64,000 bases of DNA from CAIXSC01 sp046349915 (lineage in GTDB: Bacteria; Planctomycetota; Planctomycetia; Pirellulales; Pirellulaceae), in assembly GCA_046349915.1 (NCBI GenBank), contig JAXMBL010000011.1, positions 62,001 through 126,000 on the forward strand, written 5' to 3'. This document shows, piece after piece, positions 54,388-62,899 of this stretch (the first letter of the stretch is position 1; each line of letters begins with the position of its first letter). The position numbers were made by a program, and so were the translations under genes. The notes beneath the pieces were generated by a model. That model did no database searches, was not told where the DNA came from, and was given only the letters and a program-made list of their open reading frames with translations.

Positions 54388-55734
54388 CTACGGCGTCCAC
54401 CACGCATCCAATTGCTTTCGCAATTCACTGACTTGATCGCGTTCATTCTCCGCGAGATTGTTTTGCTCATGCGGATCAGTGTCGATCCGATAGAGTTCGA
54501 CCGTCGAGTTAGGTTCGTTGGCGGGGTCGGGAACGATCAGCTTCCACGACTCGGTCGCCAGCCAGCGCCAACGCAAACTGCTGGCGGGTCGCTCAATATC
54601 GACGGCATTATGGGTGAAACACTCGCCAAAAACCACCTTCCTCTTCGCGACGGCTTGAGAATCGAACAGGTTGATTCCTGGCATATCGCTCGGAGGACGA
54701 GCCCCGACGGCGGTGAGAAGAGTGGGGGCGATATCAATGGACGACGCCAATCGCGGCGACATCTCGGGCGTCACCTTGCCTGGCCAGCGGAGCATAATGG
54801 GCGTGCGCACGCCGCCATCGTATTGGGACTGTTTCGACCGAGGCGCATAGCGAGGCGCTCCGGGGTTTTGAATCCAACCGTTGTCTGTCACATAGACGAC
54901 GATCGTGTTTTGGGCGAGATTCCGTTGGTCGAGATGAGCGAGCAGGTCGCCGCACGTTTCGTCGAACCACTCGACCATCGCCCAATACCGCGCGACATGA
55001 ATCGAGTCGGTCAGAGGCTTGTACTTATCGAGCAGCCGAGCGGGCGGAGTATGAGGGTCGTGCGGCATCATCGGGGCATACCAAACGAAGAACGGCTTCT
55101 TCTCCGTCTGAGCCAGCTGGATGAAGTCGTAGATCGGCTGCATGGTCTTGCGACCAATTTCCAGACCTTCGTCGCCATGCCGGCCGCCTTTAGTCGGGTC
55201 GCCCGTGGTCATGCCGTGAGTAAAGCCGCCGCGACGAAAATTCCCTTGCCACCACTTCCCCGTCTGGAAACTGAGGTAACCGCGTTCTCCCAGCATTCGC
55301 GGCAACGTCGGTACTCGCTCGATGTTGGCGATCATCCGCTCACGTTGCTGACGGTACTCGGGATCCTGGTTCGCGGCCGCGCCTTTTTTGCCCTTCGGCA
55401 GCGGCGGGTCATTGCTCGTGATCCGATGCTGGTGCGGATACAAACCCGTGATCATCGTGACCAAGCTGGGACAACACAAACTCGATGGCACATACCCGCG
55501 AGTGAATGTAAGACTCTCGGCCGCCAATTTGTCGAGATGGGGTGTACGAACGTGAGGGTGCTTCTGGAATGAGTAGTCGGTCCAGGCGTGGTCGTCCGAA
55601 ACGATCATCACAATGTTGGGCGGTTCGCTCGCGAAGGCATTCCTGCCCGAAAAGCTCGCGAAAACGCCGCACAGGGATAGCAATACGGCGAGCACCAATG
55701 GGAAAGGCCCGCGGAAGCAGAGGGGCGATGGCAT
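54388..55734 (-). CDS. Exported sulfatase with variant active-site motif
   Basis: A 448-residue sulfatase with a signal peptide (LVLAVLLSLCGVFASFS). Metal ligands are seen in MIVSDDHAWTD (D47, D48) and YVTDNGW. MMPHDPHTPP and FQTGKWWQGNF carry the substrate-site His and Lys. The formylglycine site reads C87-C-P-S-L: the Cys, Pro and Ser are present but the canonical Arg of CxPxR is Leu. Sulfatases need formylglycine made from this Cys by FGE, which contacts that Arg region, so activation may be altered. Family members remove sulfate from glycans, in keeping with the catabolic setting. Confidence 0.92.
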   Translation of the reverse strand: MPSPLCFRGPFPLVLAVLLSLCGVFASFSGRNAFASEPPNIVMIVSDDHAWTDYSFQKHPHVRTPHLDKLAAESLTFTRGYVPSSLCCPSLVTMITGLYPHQHRITSNDPPLPKGKKGAAANQDPEYRQQRERMIANIERVPTLPRMLGERGYLSFQTGKWWQGNFRRGGFTHGMTTGDPTKGGRHGDEGLEIGRKTMQPIYDFIQLAQTEKKPFFVWYAPMMPHDPHTPPARLLDKYKPLTDSIHVARYWAMVEWFDETCGDLLAHLDQRNLAQNTIVVYVTDNGWIQNPGAPRYAPRSKQSQYDGGVRTPIMLRWPGKVTPEMSPRLASSIDIAPTLLTAVGARPPSDMPGINLFDSQAVAKRKVVFGECFTHNAVDIERPASSLRWRWLATESWKLIVPDPANEPNSTVELYRIDTDPHEQNNLAENERDQVSELRKQLDAWWTP

Positions 55735-55932
55735 AAGCGACGCTCTTGTGGAGGTTAGCGGTCTTGCGGCCTGAGCCGCTTGGCGAGGACCGGGTGGAAC
55801 AGGGTGGATTTGGCAACTGATCGTTCAGAATCAGGCGACGGGAATGGCCGAGCGCCATTGCACGAACCCCAACGCTGCGACCAGAATAACGGCTTGACCG
55901 AGTAAATTCCATCCACTGACAGCGAGGGGTTC

Positions 55933-56616
55933 ATGCGTCGGAAGTCGCTTGCGATGTTGGCGTTCGTGGGGCTGATGGGGTGCGTTCTGTTGTCGGCCGC
56001 CGCCGATGACGCTGCGAAGGACGCCGCGGCAAGTAAGAAAGACGCCCCGAAACAGGAAGAGACGAAGGACGACGAGTCGAAAAAGGATGAGTCGAAAAAG
56101 GACGAGTCGGCGCCAAAGGGACGAAAACGCACGGCCGATGTCGTCTATGTCGCGACTCCCCACGACGTCGTCGCCAAGATGCTTGATGTGGCCAAAGTCG
56201 GTAAAGATGACGTCGTCTACGACCTGGGGTGCGGCGACGGCCGTTTCATCGTAACGGCCGCGAAGAAGACCGGCTGCAAAGGCCGCGGCTATGACCTGGA
56301 CCCAGCTCGGGTCGAAGAGTCGAAAGAGAATGCCAAGAAAGCCAAGGTGGATGGCCGCGTCGAGATCTTCCAGCAAGATATCTTCGAGGTTGATTTGACG
56401 CCGGCCAGCGTGATCACGCTGTACTTGCTGCCGCGACTCAATCAGCGACTGATTCCCCAACTCGAAAAAATGAAGCCGGGCACCCGCATCGTCTGCCACG
56501 ATTTCGAGATTCCCGGCATCAAGGCCGAGAAGATCATGGGCATGACCTCGCGCGAGGATGGCGTGGAACATCGCATTCTGTTCTATACCGTGCCTCTGAA
56601 GCGTGAGAACGAGTGA
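55933..56616 (+). CDS. Exported class I SAM-dependent methyltransferase
   Basis: A 227-residue protein with an N-terminal export signal (SLAMLAFVGLMGCVLLSAA; LMGC could be a lipobox) and a charged low-complexity linker (KKDESKKDESKKDES). From residue about 75 a compact Rossmann methyltransferase follows: VVYDLGCGDGRFIVTAA (motif I), GYDLDPARVEESKENA (motif II), DIFEVDLTPASVITLYLLPRLN (motif IV) and GTRIVCHDFEIPG. SAM is cytoplasmic, so a methyltransferase outside the membrane is odd, but signal-bearing homologues occur in planctomycetes. It may act in the cytoplasm or bind another ligand. It is divergent from the sulfatase gene and has AGCGAGGGG before its ATG. Confidence 0.85.
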   Translation: MRRKSLAMLAFVGLMGCVLLSAAADDAAKDAAASKKDAPKQEETKDDESKKDESKKDESAPKGRKRTADVVYVATPHDVVAKMLDVAKVGKDDVVYDLGCGDGRFIVTAAKKTGCKGRGYDLDPARVEESKENAKKAKVDGRVEIFQQDIFEVDLTPASVITLYLLPRLNQRLIPQLEKMKPGTRIVCHDFEIPGIKAEKIMGMTSREDGVEHRILFYTVPLKRENE

Positions 56617-56735
56617 GTGTCGATGATCGAGTGATCGCGGAGCGCGGCACGGCAACGCTCCGCGCAGGGGCGGGGGACGGCGGCGTCTCGAGCTGGCAAT
56701 TCTTCGCATAATTTCTGGGGCGAAAGGAGCGACCG

Positions 56736-58322
56736 ATGAGTACGCGTTCGGTGAGTTGGAAGACGAAGTCGTTCGCCGGTGGATTCATCACGCTCGCCAT
56801 CGTCAGTATGGCGGCCTTCGGCGCCTGGACCGGCTCTGGCCTACGGGCGATCGACGCGCAGGAAGAAAGCGACTCCGAGCCGCGCACTTGGACCGACGCC
56901 AAGTCCAAGCGGACGGTCGAGGCGACCTTTCTGGGCTTCAAGGACAACAAGGTTCAGCTGAAACGAGCCGATGGTCGTGAAGTGTCCGTGCCGATCGCCC
57001 AACTGGTCGAAGCCGATCAGAAATTCGTGCGGGAAGAAATGAAGCGGCGACGAGGCGGCGACGCCGCGGGCGCTGGCAAGACCGCGAAGACGGGAAAGTC
57101 GAGCGGTGGGGCGGATGTTCCGGCCAGCGGCGAATGGAGCCAGTGGCGCGGACCGCGGCGTGATGGTTTGTCGCCCGAAACAGGATTGCTCAAGTCATGG
57201 CCCGATTCCGGCCCGCCGCTGGCTTGGAAAGTCGATGGACTGGGCGGCGGCTTTTCAAGCGTCTCCGTGGCCAACGGTCGGATCTACACCATGGGTCAAA
57301 TGGGCGGAGCGTCCTATTTGATTGCACTCGATGAAAAAGACGGCTCGCTGGTCTGGAAGACCAAGGTCGCGGACGGCGATAGTGCGCCCAATTGCACTCC
57401 CACCGTCGATCAGGATCTGGTGATCGGCCTGGGCTTCAAGGGGGACATGGTCTGTGCGAATTCGGCGACCGGCGAAGTCCTGTGGGCCAAGAATTTCGAA
57501 AAAGATTTCGGCGGTCGCATGATGTCGGGCTGGGGCTATAGCGAGTCGCCGCTGTTCGATGGCGACCGCGTTATCTGTACGCCCGGCGCCGACACCGCAA
57601 TGCTCGCCGCGCTCGACCGACGCACCGGCAACGTCCTGTGGCGATCGCCGCTGCCTCCTGGCGGACAAGCGGGGGGAGACGGCGCCGCTTACTCGTCGAT
57701 CGTCGTGTCCAATGGCGGCGGCGTGAAGCAATACGTGCAGTTGGTGGGACGCGGCGTCATCGGCGTGTCGGCCAAGGATGGCACGCTGCTCTGGGGTTAC
57801 AACCGAGTCGCGAATGGGACGGCCAATGTTCCCACTCCCATCGTCAAGGGCGATTTCATCTTCTGCTCGACCGGCTATCAGACAGGGTCGGCTCTGTTGA
57901 AACTCAGCGGCGCGGGGGCGGGCAAAGTGCGAGCCGAGGAGGTCTACTTCCTTGATCCCAAAACCATGCAGAATCACCACGGCGGCATGCTGCTAGTGGG
58001 CGACCATATCTATTGCGGTCACGGACACAACGAAGGATTTCCGTTGTGTATCGAGATGGCCACGGGGCGCGAAGCGTGGCGGCCCGGACGAGGCGCCGGC
58101 AGCGGTTCGGCCGCGGTCGCGTATGCCGACGGACATCTCTACTTCCGCTATCAAAACGGGACGATGGCGCTGATCGAAGCAACTCCCAGCAGCTACAAGC
58201 TGAAGGGCAAGTTCGAACTGGCGTCGAAACGTCGCGAAAGCTGGCCCCATCCCGTGATCGCTCACGGCAAACTGTACGCCCGCGACGACGACACCCTGCT
58301 GTGCTACGACATCCGCGAATAA
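56736..58322 (+). CDS. Exported SHD1-domain PQQ-like propeller protein
   Basis: A 528-residue protein with a signal peptide (FITLAIVSMAAFGAWTG) and AAGGAG before its ATG. Residues about 48-95 match SHD1 (RTWTDAKSKRTVEATFLGFKD..VQLKRADGREVSVPIAQL), a small domain that planctomycetes fuse to many secreted proteins. Residues about 130-525 are a PQQ-like/outer-membrane-assembly-type propeller: WSQWRGPRRDGLSPETGLLKSW, LVWKTKVADGDSAPNCTP and GEVLWAKNFEKDFG are typical. It may bind PQQ or only another protein; no catalytic ligands can be assigned. The family is commonly annotated as PQQ-binding-like beta-propeller protein. Confidence 0.9.
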   Translation: MSTRSVSWKTKSFAGGFITLAIVSMAAFGAWTGSGLRAIDAQEESDSEPRTWTDAKSKRTVEATFLGFKDNKVQLKRADGREVSVPIAQLVEADQKFVREEMKRRRGGDAAGAGKTAKTGKSSGGADVPASGEWSQWRGPRRDGLSPETGLLKSWPDSGPPLAWKVDGLGGGFSSVSVANGRIYTMGQMGGASYLIALDEKDGSLVWKTKVADGDSAPNCTPTVDQDLVIGLGFKGDMVCANSATGEVLWAKNFEKDFGGRMMSGWGYSESPLFDGDRVICTPGADTAMLAALDRRTGNVLWRSPLPPGGQAGGDGAAYSSIVVSNGGGVKQYVQLVGRGVIGVSAKDGTLLWGYNRVANGTANVPTPIVKGDFIFCSTGYQTGSALLKLSGAGAGKVRAEEVYFLDPKTMQNHHGGMLLVGDHIYCGHGHNEGFPLCIEMATGREAWRPGRGAGSGSAAVAYADGHLYFRYQNGTMALIEATPSSYKLKGKFELASKRRESWPHPVIAHGKLYARDDDTLLCYDIRE

Positions 58323-58357
58323 GCTGGAAGTTGGGGTGTGCGCGATGTCTGCCTGTA

Positions 58358-58444
58358 CGACGGACTTCCAGTCCGTCGCTGGCTCAGGTGCTTTTGACGC
58401 GGCTCGTTCCGCGGCGCCGCAATCGACGGACTGGAAGTCCGTCG
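58358..58444. repeat. Inverted pair of REP-like palindromes
   Basis: A forward copy (58358-58378) and a reverse copy (58424-58444) face each other across 45 bp, with GTAC-type flanks outward. The pair fills the gap between two convergent genes. This arrangement matches bacterial interspersed mosaic elements and could form a large cruciform or end both transcripts. Confidence 0.85.
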
Positions 58445-58448
58445 TACA

Positions 58449-59714
58449 TCACGGCGCGGCCTGGATCTCAACGACATACGCGGTCGCGTTATCTCGTCCC
58501 GACTCTTCCACGGCCGCTTGTACGATCCGACGAGCGGGCGAAAGGGAGGCGTATTGAGCGGGGGGATCGCGGACCAGTTCTTCCAGCCCGCGGTCCCAAA
58601 GCCCTTCAATCACTCCATCGGTGCATAGCAGCAAGCGATCGCCCGGTTCGCAGGCGAGTTCGCCGATTTGAGGGGCGATTGTCTGGTTGCCGGCGCCAAG
58701 GGATTGAGCGAGCACGTTCTTGCGAGGATGCGTGCGAGCCTCGCGTTCATTCAATTTGCCTTGCCGACGCAGCCATCCCACGTGAGTATGGTCTTCCGTG
58801 ATCTGGCGAATCCCGCCATCGCGCGGCAGCAAGTAGATCCGGCTGTCGCCGATATGGCCGAAATGGAGCCAGCCGCCGACGTACCAGATCAGGCTGAGGG
58901 TCGAGCCCATATTGTGCCCTTCCGAGTAGCTTTCGCCCAAGCTGGTCAGTTGCCGATGAATGCCTTGGAATAGGTCGAGTAGGCATTCGCGAATGCCAAC
59001 GCGGCGATGCGCCGGGAGCAGTTGAAAGCGGCGAGGAAGCAGGCGAGTGACGTTGTCGAGCGTGAATTTGCTGGCGAACTCGCCCGAACGTTCTCCTCCC
59101 ATGCCGTCGCTCACCGCGAAGATAAAGTCCATTCCTTGGGAATGAGCTTCCCCGTCGCGACCGAGAAAGTACAGGTCGAGCTTATTGAAGGAGATGCCGA
59201 GGAACGCATCCTCGTTGTTTGGACGGAATCGGCCGCGGTCGGTGACTGCCGACCACCGCAGCAGTTGGGGCGCGGGCGAGAAATTGACGGTTGCGGGGGA
59301 CGCCGCATCGATCAAGGGGGACGCGGACTCGGAAGCGGCGGGGTCGAGGATCGTGGCAAACTCGAAGTCGATAATACAAAAGCGACCATCCGCGGCTCGG
59401 TAGGTGACATTGCGCAGGAAAGGGTCGTCGTGTCTCACCCCATACGACTCAAGCTCCGCGAACAGGTCCTTCAGTCGTTGGTCGCTGATCTGCTGAACGC
59501 GAGCTCCGCAATTCGTGGTGACGAGCTCCAGGTTTGCGCGATCGTAGCTGATGACGCGCGGGACGAAGTCGCAGCCGCGGTGCTCCAGGTACTCGAGCAC
59601 TTTCAGCTCGTTTTCGAAGCGAGTTTCAGCGTCCTTGGCGCGAAAAATCTTATGCACGCTGCCGTCGTATCCAATGCGCACCAATGCTCGCGCCGTGTTC
59701 TTCGCTTCCTGCAT
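58449..59714 (-). CDS. Protein kinase-like domain fused to PP2C phosphatase
   Basis: A 421-residue fusion. Residues 1-120 have a minimal kinase fold: candidate ATP Lys22, catalytic loop H95-D-D97-PFLR-N102 (exact HxDxxxxN) and D116-F-E for DFG. There is no glycine-rich loop of usual form, and the domain is short, like RIO or lipopolysaccharide kinases. Residues about 150-420 are a complete PP2C phosphatase: RPNNEDAFLG, VSDGMGGERSGE, HIGDSRIYLL, CTDGV and GRDNATAYVV hold the four metal Asp. A single chain with kinase-like and phosphatase domains may sense and set the phosphorylation of partners. No other signalling genes are nearby. Confidence 0.88.
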   Translation of the reverse strand: MQEAKNTARALVRIGYDGSVHKIFRAKDAETRFENELKVLEYLEHRGCDFVPRVISYDRANLELVTTNCGARVQQISDQRLKDLFAELESYGVRHDDPFLRNVTYRAADGRFCIIDFEFATILDPAASESASPLIDAASPATVNFSPAPQLLRWSAVTDRGRFRPNNEDAFLGISFNKLDLYFLGRDGEAHSQGMDFIFAVSDGMGGERSGEFASKFTLDNVTRLLPRRFQLLPAHRRVGIRECLLDLFQGIHRQLTSLGESYSEGHNMGSTLSLIWYVGGWLHFGHIGDSRIYLLPRDGGIRQITEDHTHVGWLRRQGKLNEREARTHPRKNVLAQSLGAGNQTIAPQIGELACEPGDRLLLCTDGVIEGLWDRGLEELVRDPPAQYASLSPARRIVQAAVEESGRDNATAYVVEIQAAP

Positions 59715-59735
59715 GCCACCGCTCCGCTATGAAAC

Positions 59736-59771
59736 AAAAAACGCCAGCCTGCGTACAGCAGGATGGCGTTT
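59736..59771 (-). terminator. Intrinsic terminator after glutamine synthetase
   Basis: On the minus strand the stem AAACGCCA pairs with TGGCGTTT and continues as CCTGC/GCAGG around a 5-nt loop (one mismatch), about 13 bp in all, followed directly by a T-rich tract. It lies about 85 nt past the glutamine synthetase stop and 22 nt before the kinase-phosphatase start, so it separates the two transcripts. Confidence 0.8.
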
Positions 59772-59856
59772 ATGAGAACAATCGGCGGTGGTTTCCGCAA
59801 CGGGCCGACCGACGGTCGGTCGGCGCCGCAATCTGGCGGTTGACTGCGGCGGCTGG

Positions 59857-60873
59857 TTAGCCCACCGACTTGATCGTCTTCACCAGCCGCGAGATGATCT
59901 TGTAGGGATCAGCTTGCGAGTTGGGACGGCGGTCTTCCAGGTAGCCCTTGTACGCATTGCCCGCGACGAACGAGTGCGGAATGCGGATCGACGCGCCGCG
60001 ATTGGCGACGCCGTAATTGAACTTGTCGATCGATTGCGTCTCGTGCAAACCGGTCAATCGCAGGTGATTGTCCGGGCCGTAGGCCGCAATGTGCTCGTCC
60101 TTGTACTTGTCGAAGGCGGCCATGAGCTTCTCGAAGTATTCTTTGCCGCCCTTGTCGCGGAGGTAGTCGGTCGAGAAGTTGGTGTGCATACCCGAACCGT
60201 TCCAGTCGCCGCGGATCGGCTTGCAATGGAACTCGACGTCGATGCCGTACTTCTCACACAGGCGAACCAGAAGGTAACGAGAAATCCACATGTCGTCGCA
60301 GACCTTCTTGGCGCCCTTGCCGAAGATCTGGAACTCCCACTGACCCTTCGCCACTTCGGCGTTGATGCCTTCCAGCTCAATGCCGGCATCCAAGGTAATG
60401 TCGATGTGCTCTTCCACGATCTGGCGAGCAATGCAGCCGACATTCTTGTAGCCCACGCCCGTGTAGTACGGGCCCTGCGGGGCCGGATAGCCGGTCGCCG
60501 GGAAGCCCAGCGGACGGCCGTCCTTGTAGAAGAAGTATTCCTGCTCGAACCCAATCCACAGGTCTGACATGTCGTCGACGGTGGCGCGGAAGTTCGAGGG
60601 GTGAGCCGAACCGTTGGGCAGCAACACTTCGCACAGCACCAAGTAGCCGTTCTTGCGAGTGCAATCGGGATAGAGCGCTACCGGCTTGAGCACGCAGTCC
60701 GAGCTGTGACCTTCGGCCTGTTGCGTCGAGCTGCCATCGAAGCCCCACAGCGGGCAGTCGGCAACCGACTCGGGCTTCTTGCCCACGACCTTGGTCTTGC
60801 TGCGGAGCGAAGGTTCCGGCAGGTAACCGTCAAGCCAAACGTACTCCAATTTGTACTTCGAATCACTCGACAC
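59857..60873 (-). CDS. glnII: Type II glutamine synthetase
   Basis: A 338-residue GSII-type enzyme, far shorter than the 470-residue GSI. It begins with the beta-grasp region (LEYVWLDGY, then CPLWGFDGSST) and carries the ATP/metal segments GFEQEYFFYKDGRPLG, EVAKGQWEFQI, PIRGDWNGSGMHTNFST and NRGASIRIP. Tyr-adenylylation by GlnE is a GSI feature and is not expected here. It makes glutamine from glutamate and ammonia; bacteria use GSII under nitrogen limitation. It is a single gene with its own terminator. A sigma-54 site was looked for upstream and not seen. Confidence 0.93.
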   Translation of the reverse strand: MSSDSKYKLEYVWLDGYLPEPSLRSKTKVVGKKPESVADCPLWGFDGSSTQQAEGHSSDCVLKPVALYPDCTRKNGYLVLCEVLLPNGSAHPSNFRATVDDMSDLWIGFEQEYFFYKDGRPLGFPATGYPAPQGPYYTGVGYKNVGCIARQIVEEHIDITLDAGIELEGINAEVAKGQWEFQIFGKGAKKVCDDMWISRYLLVRLCEKYGIDVEFHCKPIRGDWNGSGMHTNFSTDYLRDKGGKEYFEKLMAAFDKYKDEHIAAYGPDNHLRLTGLHETQSIDKFNYGVANRGASIRIPHSFVAGNAYKGYLEDRRPNSQADPYKIISRLVKTIKSVG

Positions 60874-61312
60874 GGGCAGTTCCTCTTGGTCAAAAGAAAC
60901 GGATTCCTAACACGACACCAAAACGGGATCAGTCACTGGCGTTCGCACCATGCGGTCTCCAGGTACCGCCCGCTCCAGCGCCAGCTTGCCACCGGCTCGA
61001 GCGAGCCAACCCGATTCACGCCTGTGCCAGAGTGTAAGGGGTTTCGTACACTTCGCAACGGGATGAACGCTAAAAAACCAAGCAATTTTTGCGCTGATGC
61101 TTAACAAGCGCGCAGTGATAGCGTAAGAAGCGGGCAGATTCTCCAAAAATAGACCGCTTCCCTCGCCTAGCTGCGAGAAAAGCAAACAGTGCGCCAATCG
61201 AGCGTCAGCTGCGACTTGTGCGTTTGCACCAGATGCACTATGAGAACGGGGCAGTGGCGACGAGTCGGCCGCTGCAACACACAGGCTCCATGGGTCGCTC
61301 TTTGCAAGGGGT
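60874..61312. other. Gene-free region upstream of glutamine synthetase
   Basis: This 439-bp stretch separates the glutamine synthetase start from the next possible gene on the plus strand. It should hold the glutamine synthetase promoter. I see an A/T-rich patch at about 61066-61160 but no clear -10/-35, sigma-54 element, riboswitch or repeat. Confidence 0.6.
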
Positions 61313-61753
61313 ATGCGTTTGTTTTCCATCGTTCTGCCTCTCAGCCTGTTCGTCGCACTGGCGGCCGCTCCTTCGAGCGGCCACGATTGCGGTCTGTACT
61401 GGCCGACCACGGTCGGGCCGCGGTTGATCGTTCGCGAGGCAGTCGGCACGGTTTGCGATGTATGCGATGGCGACGAGCCCCAGCCAGTCGTCTTGAGCTG
61501 CGGTGGTGCGGACGCATGCGCATCGGTCTCGTCAAGCGGTTTGCCCCAGCCGAGATCTCAAGCGACATCGCCGCCACTGAAAGTCTTGGTTTCGAGCGCG
61601 AAGGTGCGGCGAGGGACCGATATCGGTTGCTTTGGGCTCATGCCGAAAGTCGTTTTTCCTGCCACGCTTGCTCGCGCGAACGTGCCTCTTACGTCGCCCA
61701 GCCGCGTCACCTCGTCGACGCGACTCGCGTTGCTCTGTTCCTGGCAGATTTGA
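61313..61753 (+). CDS. Possible secreted Cys-containing small protein
   Basis: A 146-codon frame that opens with a good signal peptide (MRLFSIVLPLSLFVALAAAPS) and then holds several Cys in CGLYW, CDVCDG and CGGADAC. I do not recognise the family. The AAGGGG before the ATG is only one base away, too close for a normal ribosome-binding site, and the second half (SPSRVTSSTRLALLCSWQI) looks non-coding. A minus-strand frame across the same bases is no better. It could be real and lineage-specific, or a remnant. Confidence 0.35.
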   Translation: MRLFSIVLPLSLFVALAAAPSSGHDCGLYWPTTVGPRLIVREAVGTVCDVCDGDEPQPVVLSCGGADACASVSSSGLPQPRSQATSPPLKVLVSSAKVRRGTDIGCFGLMPKVVFPATLARANVPLTSPSRVTSSTRLALLCSWQI

Positions 61754-61903
61754 GCGTTCAACTCGCTCGTTCGCTCGCGAACCTGTACGAACGTCGCTCG
61801 GTCCAATTCAGGCCCTCTTATCTCCTGTACCTGTGGTGCGAGAGAGGGTGAGTTGTCCTCGAGCTTGGTCTCATTCACTCGATTCCCGCCAGGAATTCCC
61901 CTC

Positions 61904-62899
61904 ATGTCACCAGCCACTCCGATCGCCGATCGTTTGAACGACCCCGTGGCGCTGCATATGCGTTCCAATGTCGCGCGACTGCGAGTGGAGCACACAGTTG
62001 CCCAGGCGCTTGAGTCGTTACGCGAGCAGCCGCCCGAGGGCCGCATCGTCTACTTCTACGTGACGGATGAAGAGGGACGCTTGCAAGGCGTCGTACCGAC
62101 AAGACGCCTCCTGCTGGAGGCGACTGACCGACCGCTGGAATCGTTGATGGTCCGCAATGTGATCGCGATCCCCGCGACCGCCTCGGTAGTCGACGCCTGC
62201 GAGTTCTTCATGTTTCACCGTTTGCTGGCTTTTCCCGTGGTGGATGACCAACAGCGGTTGTTGGGAAGCGTCGACGTCGAACTCTACACCGATGAATTAA
62301 GCGATCTAGATCGCCGCGAGGGGAACGACGAGTTGTTTCAGTTGATCGGCGTCCACCGCACCGACTCGCAGCAAGCCAAGCCCTGGAGCGCTTTTCGCAG
62401 TCGCTTTCCTTGGCTACTTGCAAATATCGCCGGCGGAGTGCTCGCGGCATTCCTCTCGGGATTCTTCGAAGCCGAATTGCGGAAAGCGGTTGCGCTTGCC
62501 CTCTTCATTCCTGTCGTGCTCGCACTGGCCGAAAGCGTCAGCATTCAGTCGGTCAGTTTGTCGCTCAAGTCGCTCGGACGCAGCCAACCGACTCTCCGTT
62601 CGCTAGCAGCCAAGCTGCGCACCGAGTTGCTCACGGGCACGTTTCTCGGAGTGGCATGTGGCGTCGTTGTAGCCAGCGTCGCCCTGGTCTGGATCGGGGA
62701 ACTCCCGGTCGTGGCCTGTCTGCTGGGGGGGATCACGATTGGAGTCGCCGCGGCGGCCGTAATTGGAGTGGCGACTCCCGGCCTGCTGCGGCTGCTGCAA
62801 CGAGAACCACAGGTTGCGGCAGGACCCGTTGCGCTCGCCACCACCGACATGGTTACGCTGTTGGCCTACTTTAGTCTTGCCCGCTGGTTGCTGGCGTGA
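61904..62899 (+). CDS. mgtE: MgtE-type magnesium transporter without N-domain
   Basis: About 331 residues from the ATG at 61904 (AGGAATT upstream). Residues about 15-135 are two CBS domains (GRIVYFYVTDEEGRLQGVVPTRRLLL, RLLAFPVVDDQQRLLGSVD). The membrane part has five helices with the MgtE pore signatures: FPWLLANIAGGVLAAFLSGFFE, ALALFIPVVLALAESVSIQSV, LTGTFLGVACGVVVA and ATTDMVTLLAYFSLARWLL. The MgtE_N helical domain (about 100 residues), which with CBS senses cytoplasmic magnesium, is missing, so gating may differ. P.AGPVALATTDM resembles the conserved DP.xxxGP..T..D segment of SLC41/MgtE pores. The 289 bp after it hold no gene. Confidence 0.88.
   Translation: MSPATPIADRLNDPVALHMRSNVARLRVEHTVAQALESLREQPPEGRIVYFYVTDEEGRLQGVVPTRRLLLEATDRPLESLMVRNVIAIPATASVVDACEFFMFHRLLAFPVVDDQQRLLGSVDVELYTDELSDLDRREGNDELFQLIGVHRTDSQQAKPWSAFRSRFPWLLANIAGGVLAAFLSGFFEAELRKAVALALFIPVVLALAESVSIQSVSLSLKSLGRSQPTLRSLAAKLRTELLTGTFLGVACGVVVASVALVWIGELPVVACLLGGITIGVAAAAVIGVATPGLLRLLQREPQVAAGPVALATTDMVTLLAYFSLARWLLA

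Noticed and set aside
54412..55572. A 386-codon open frame on the plus strand opposite the sulfatase
   Set aside because: It mirrors the sulfatase frame; the protein is Arg-rich and has no recognisable motif.
55831..56709. A 292-codon minus-strand frame opposite the methyltransferase
   Set aside because: It overlaps the clear Rossmann methyltransferase on the plus strand, and parts are just the complement of its Lys/Asp/Glu linker.
59788..60567. A 259-codon plus-strand frame opposite glutamine synthetase
   Set aside because: Shadow of a fully conserved GSII gene.
60874..61312. Sigma-54 promoter for glutamine synthetase
   Set aside because: No TGGCAC-N5-TTGC-type element was found on the minus strand in this stretch.
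61558..62046. A 162-codon minus-strand frame spanning the gap before the MgtE gene
   Set aside because: It runs into the MgtE start on the other strand, with no motif and no ribosome-binding site.
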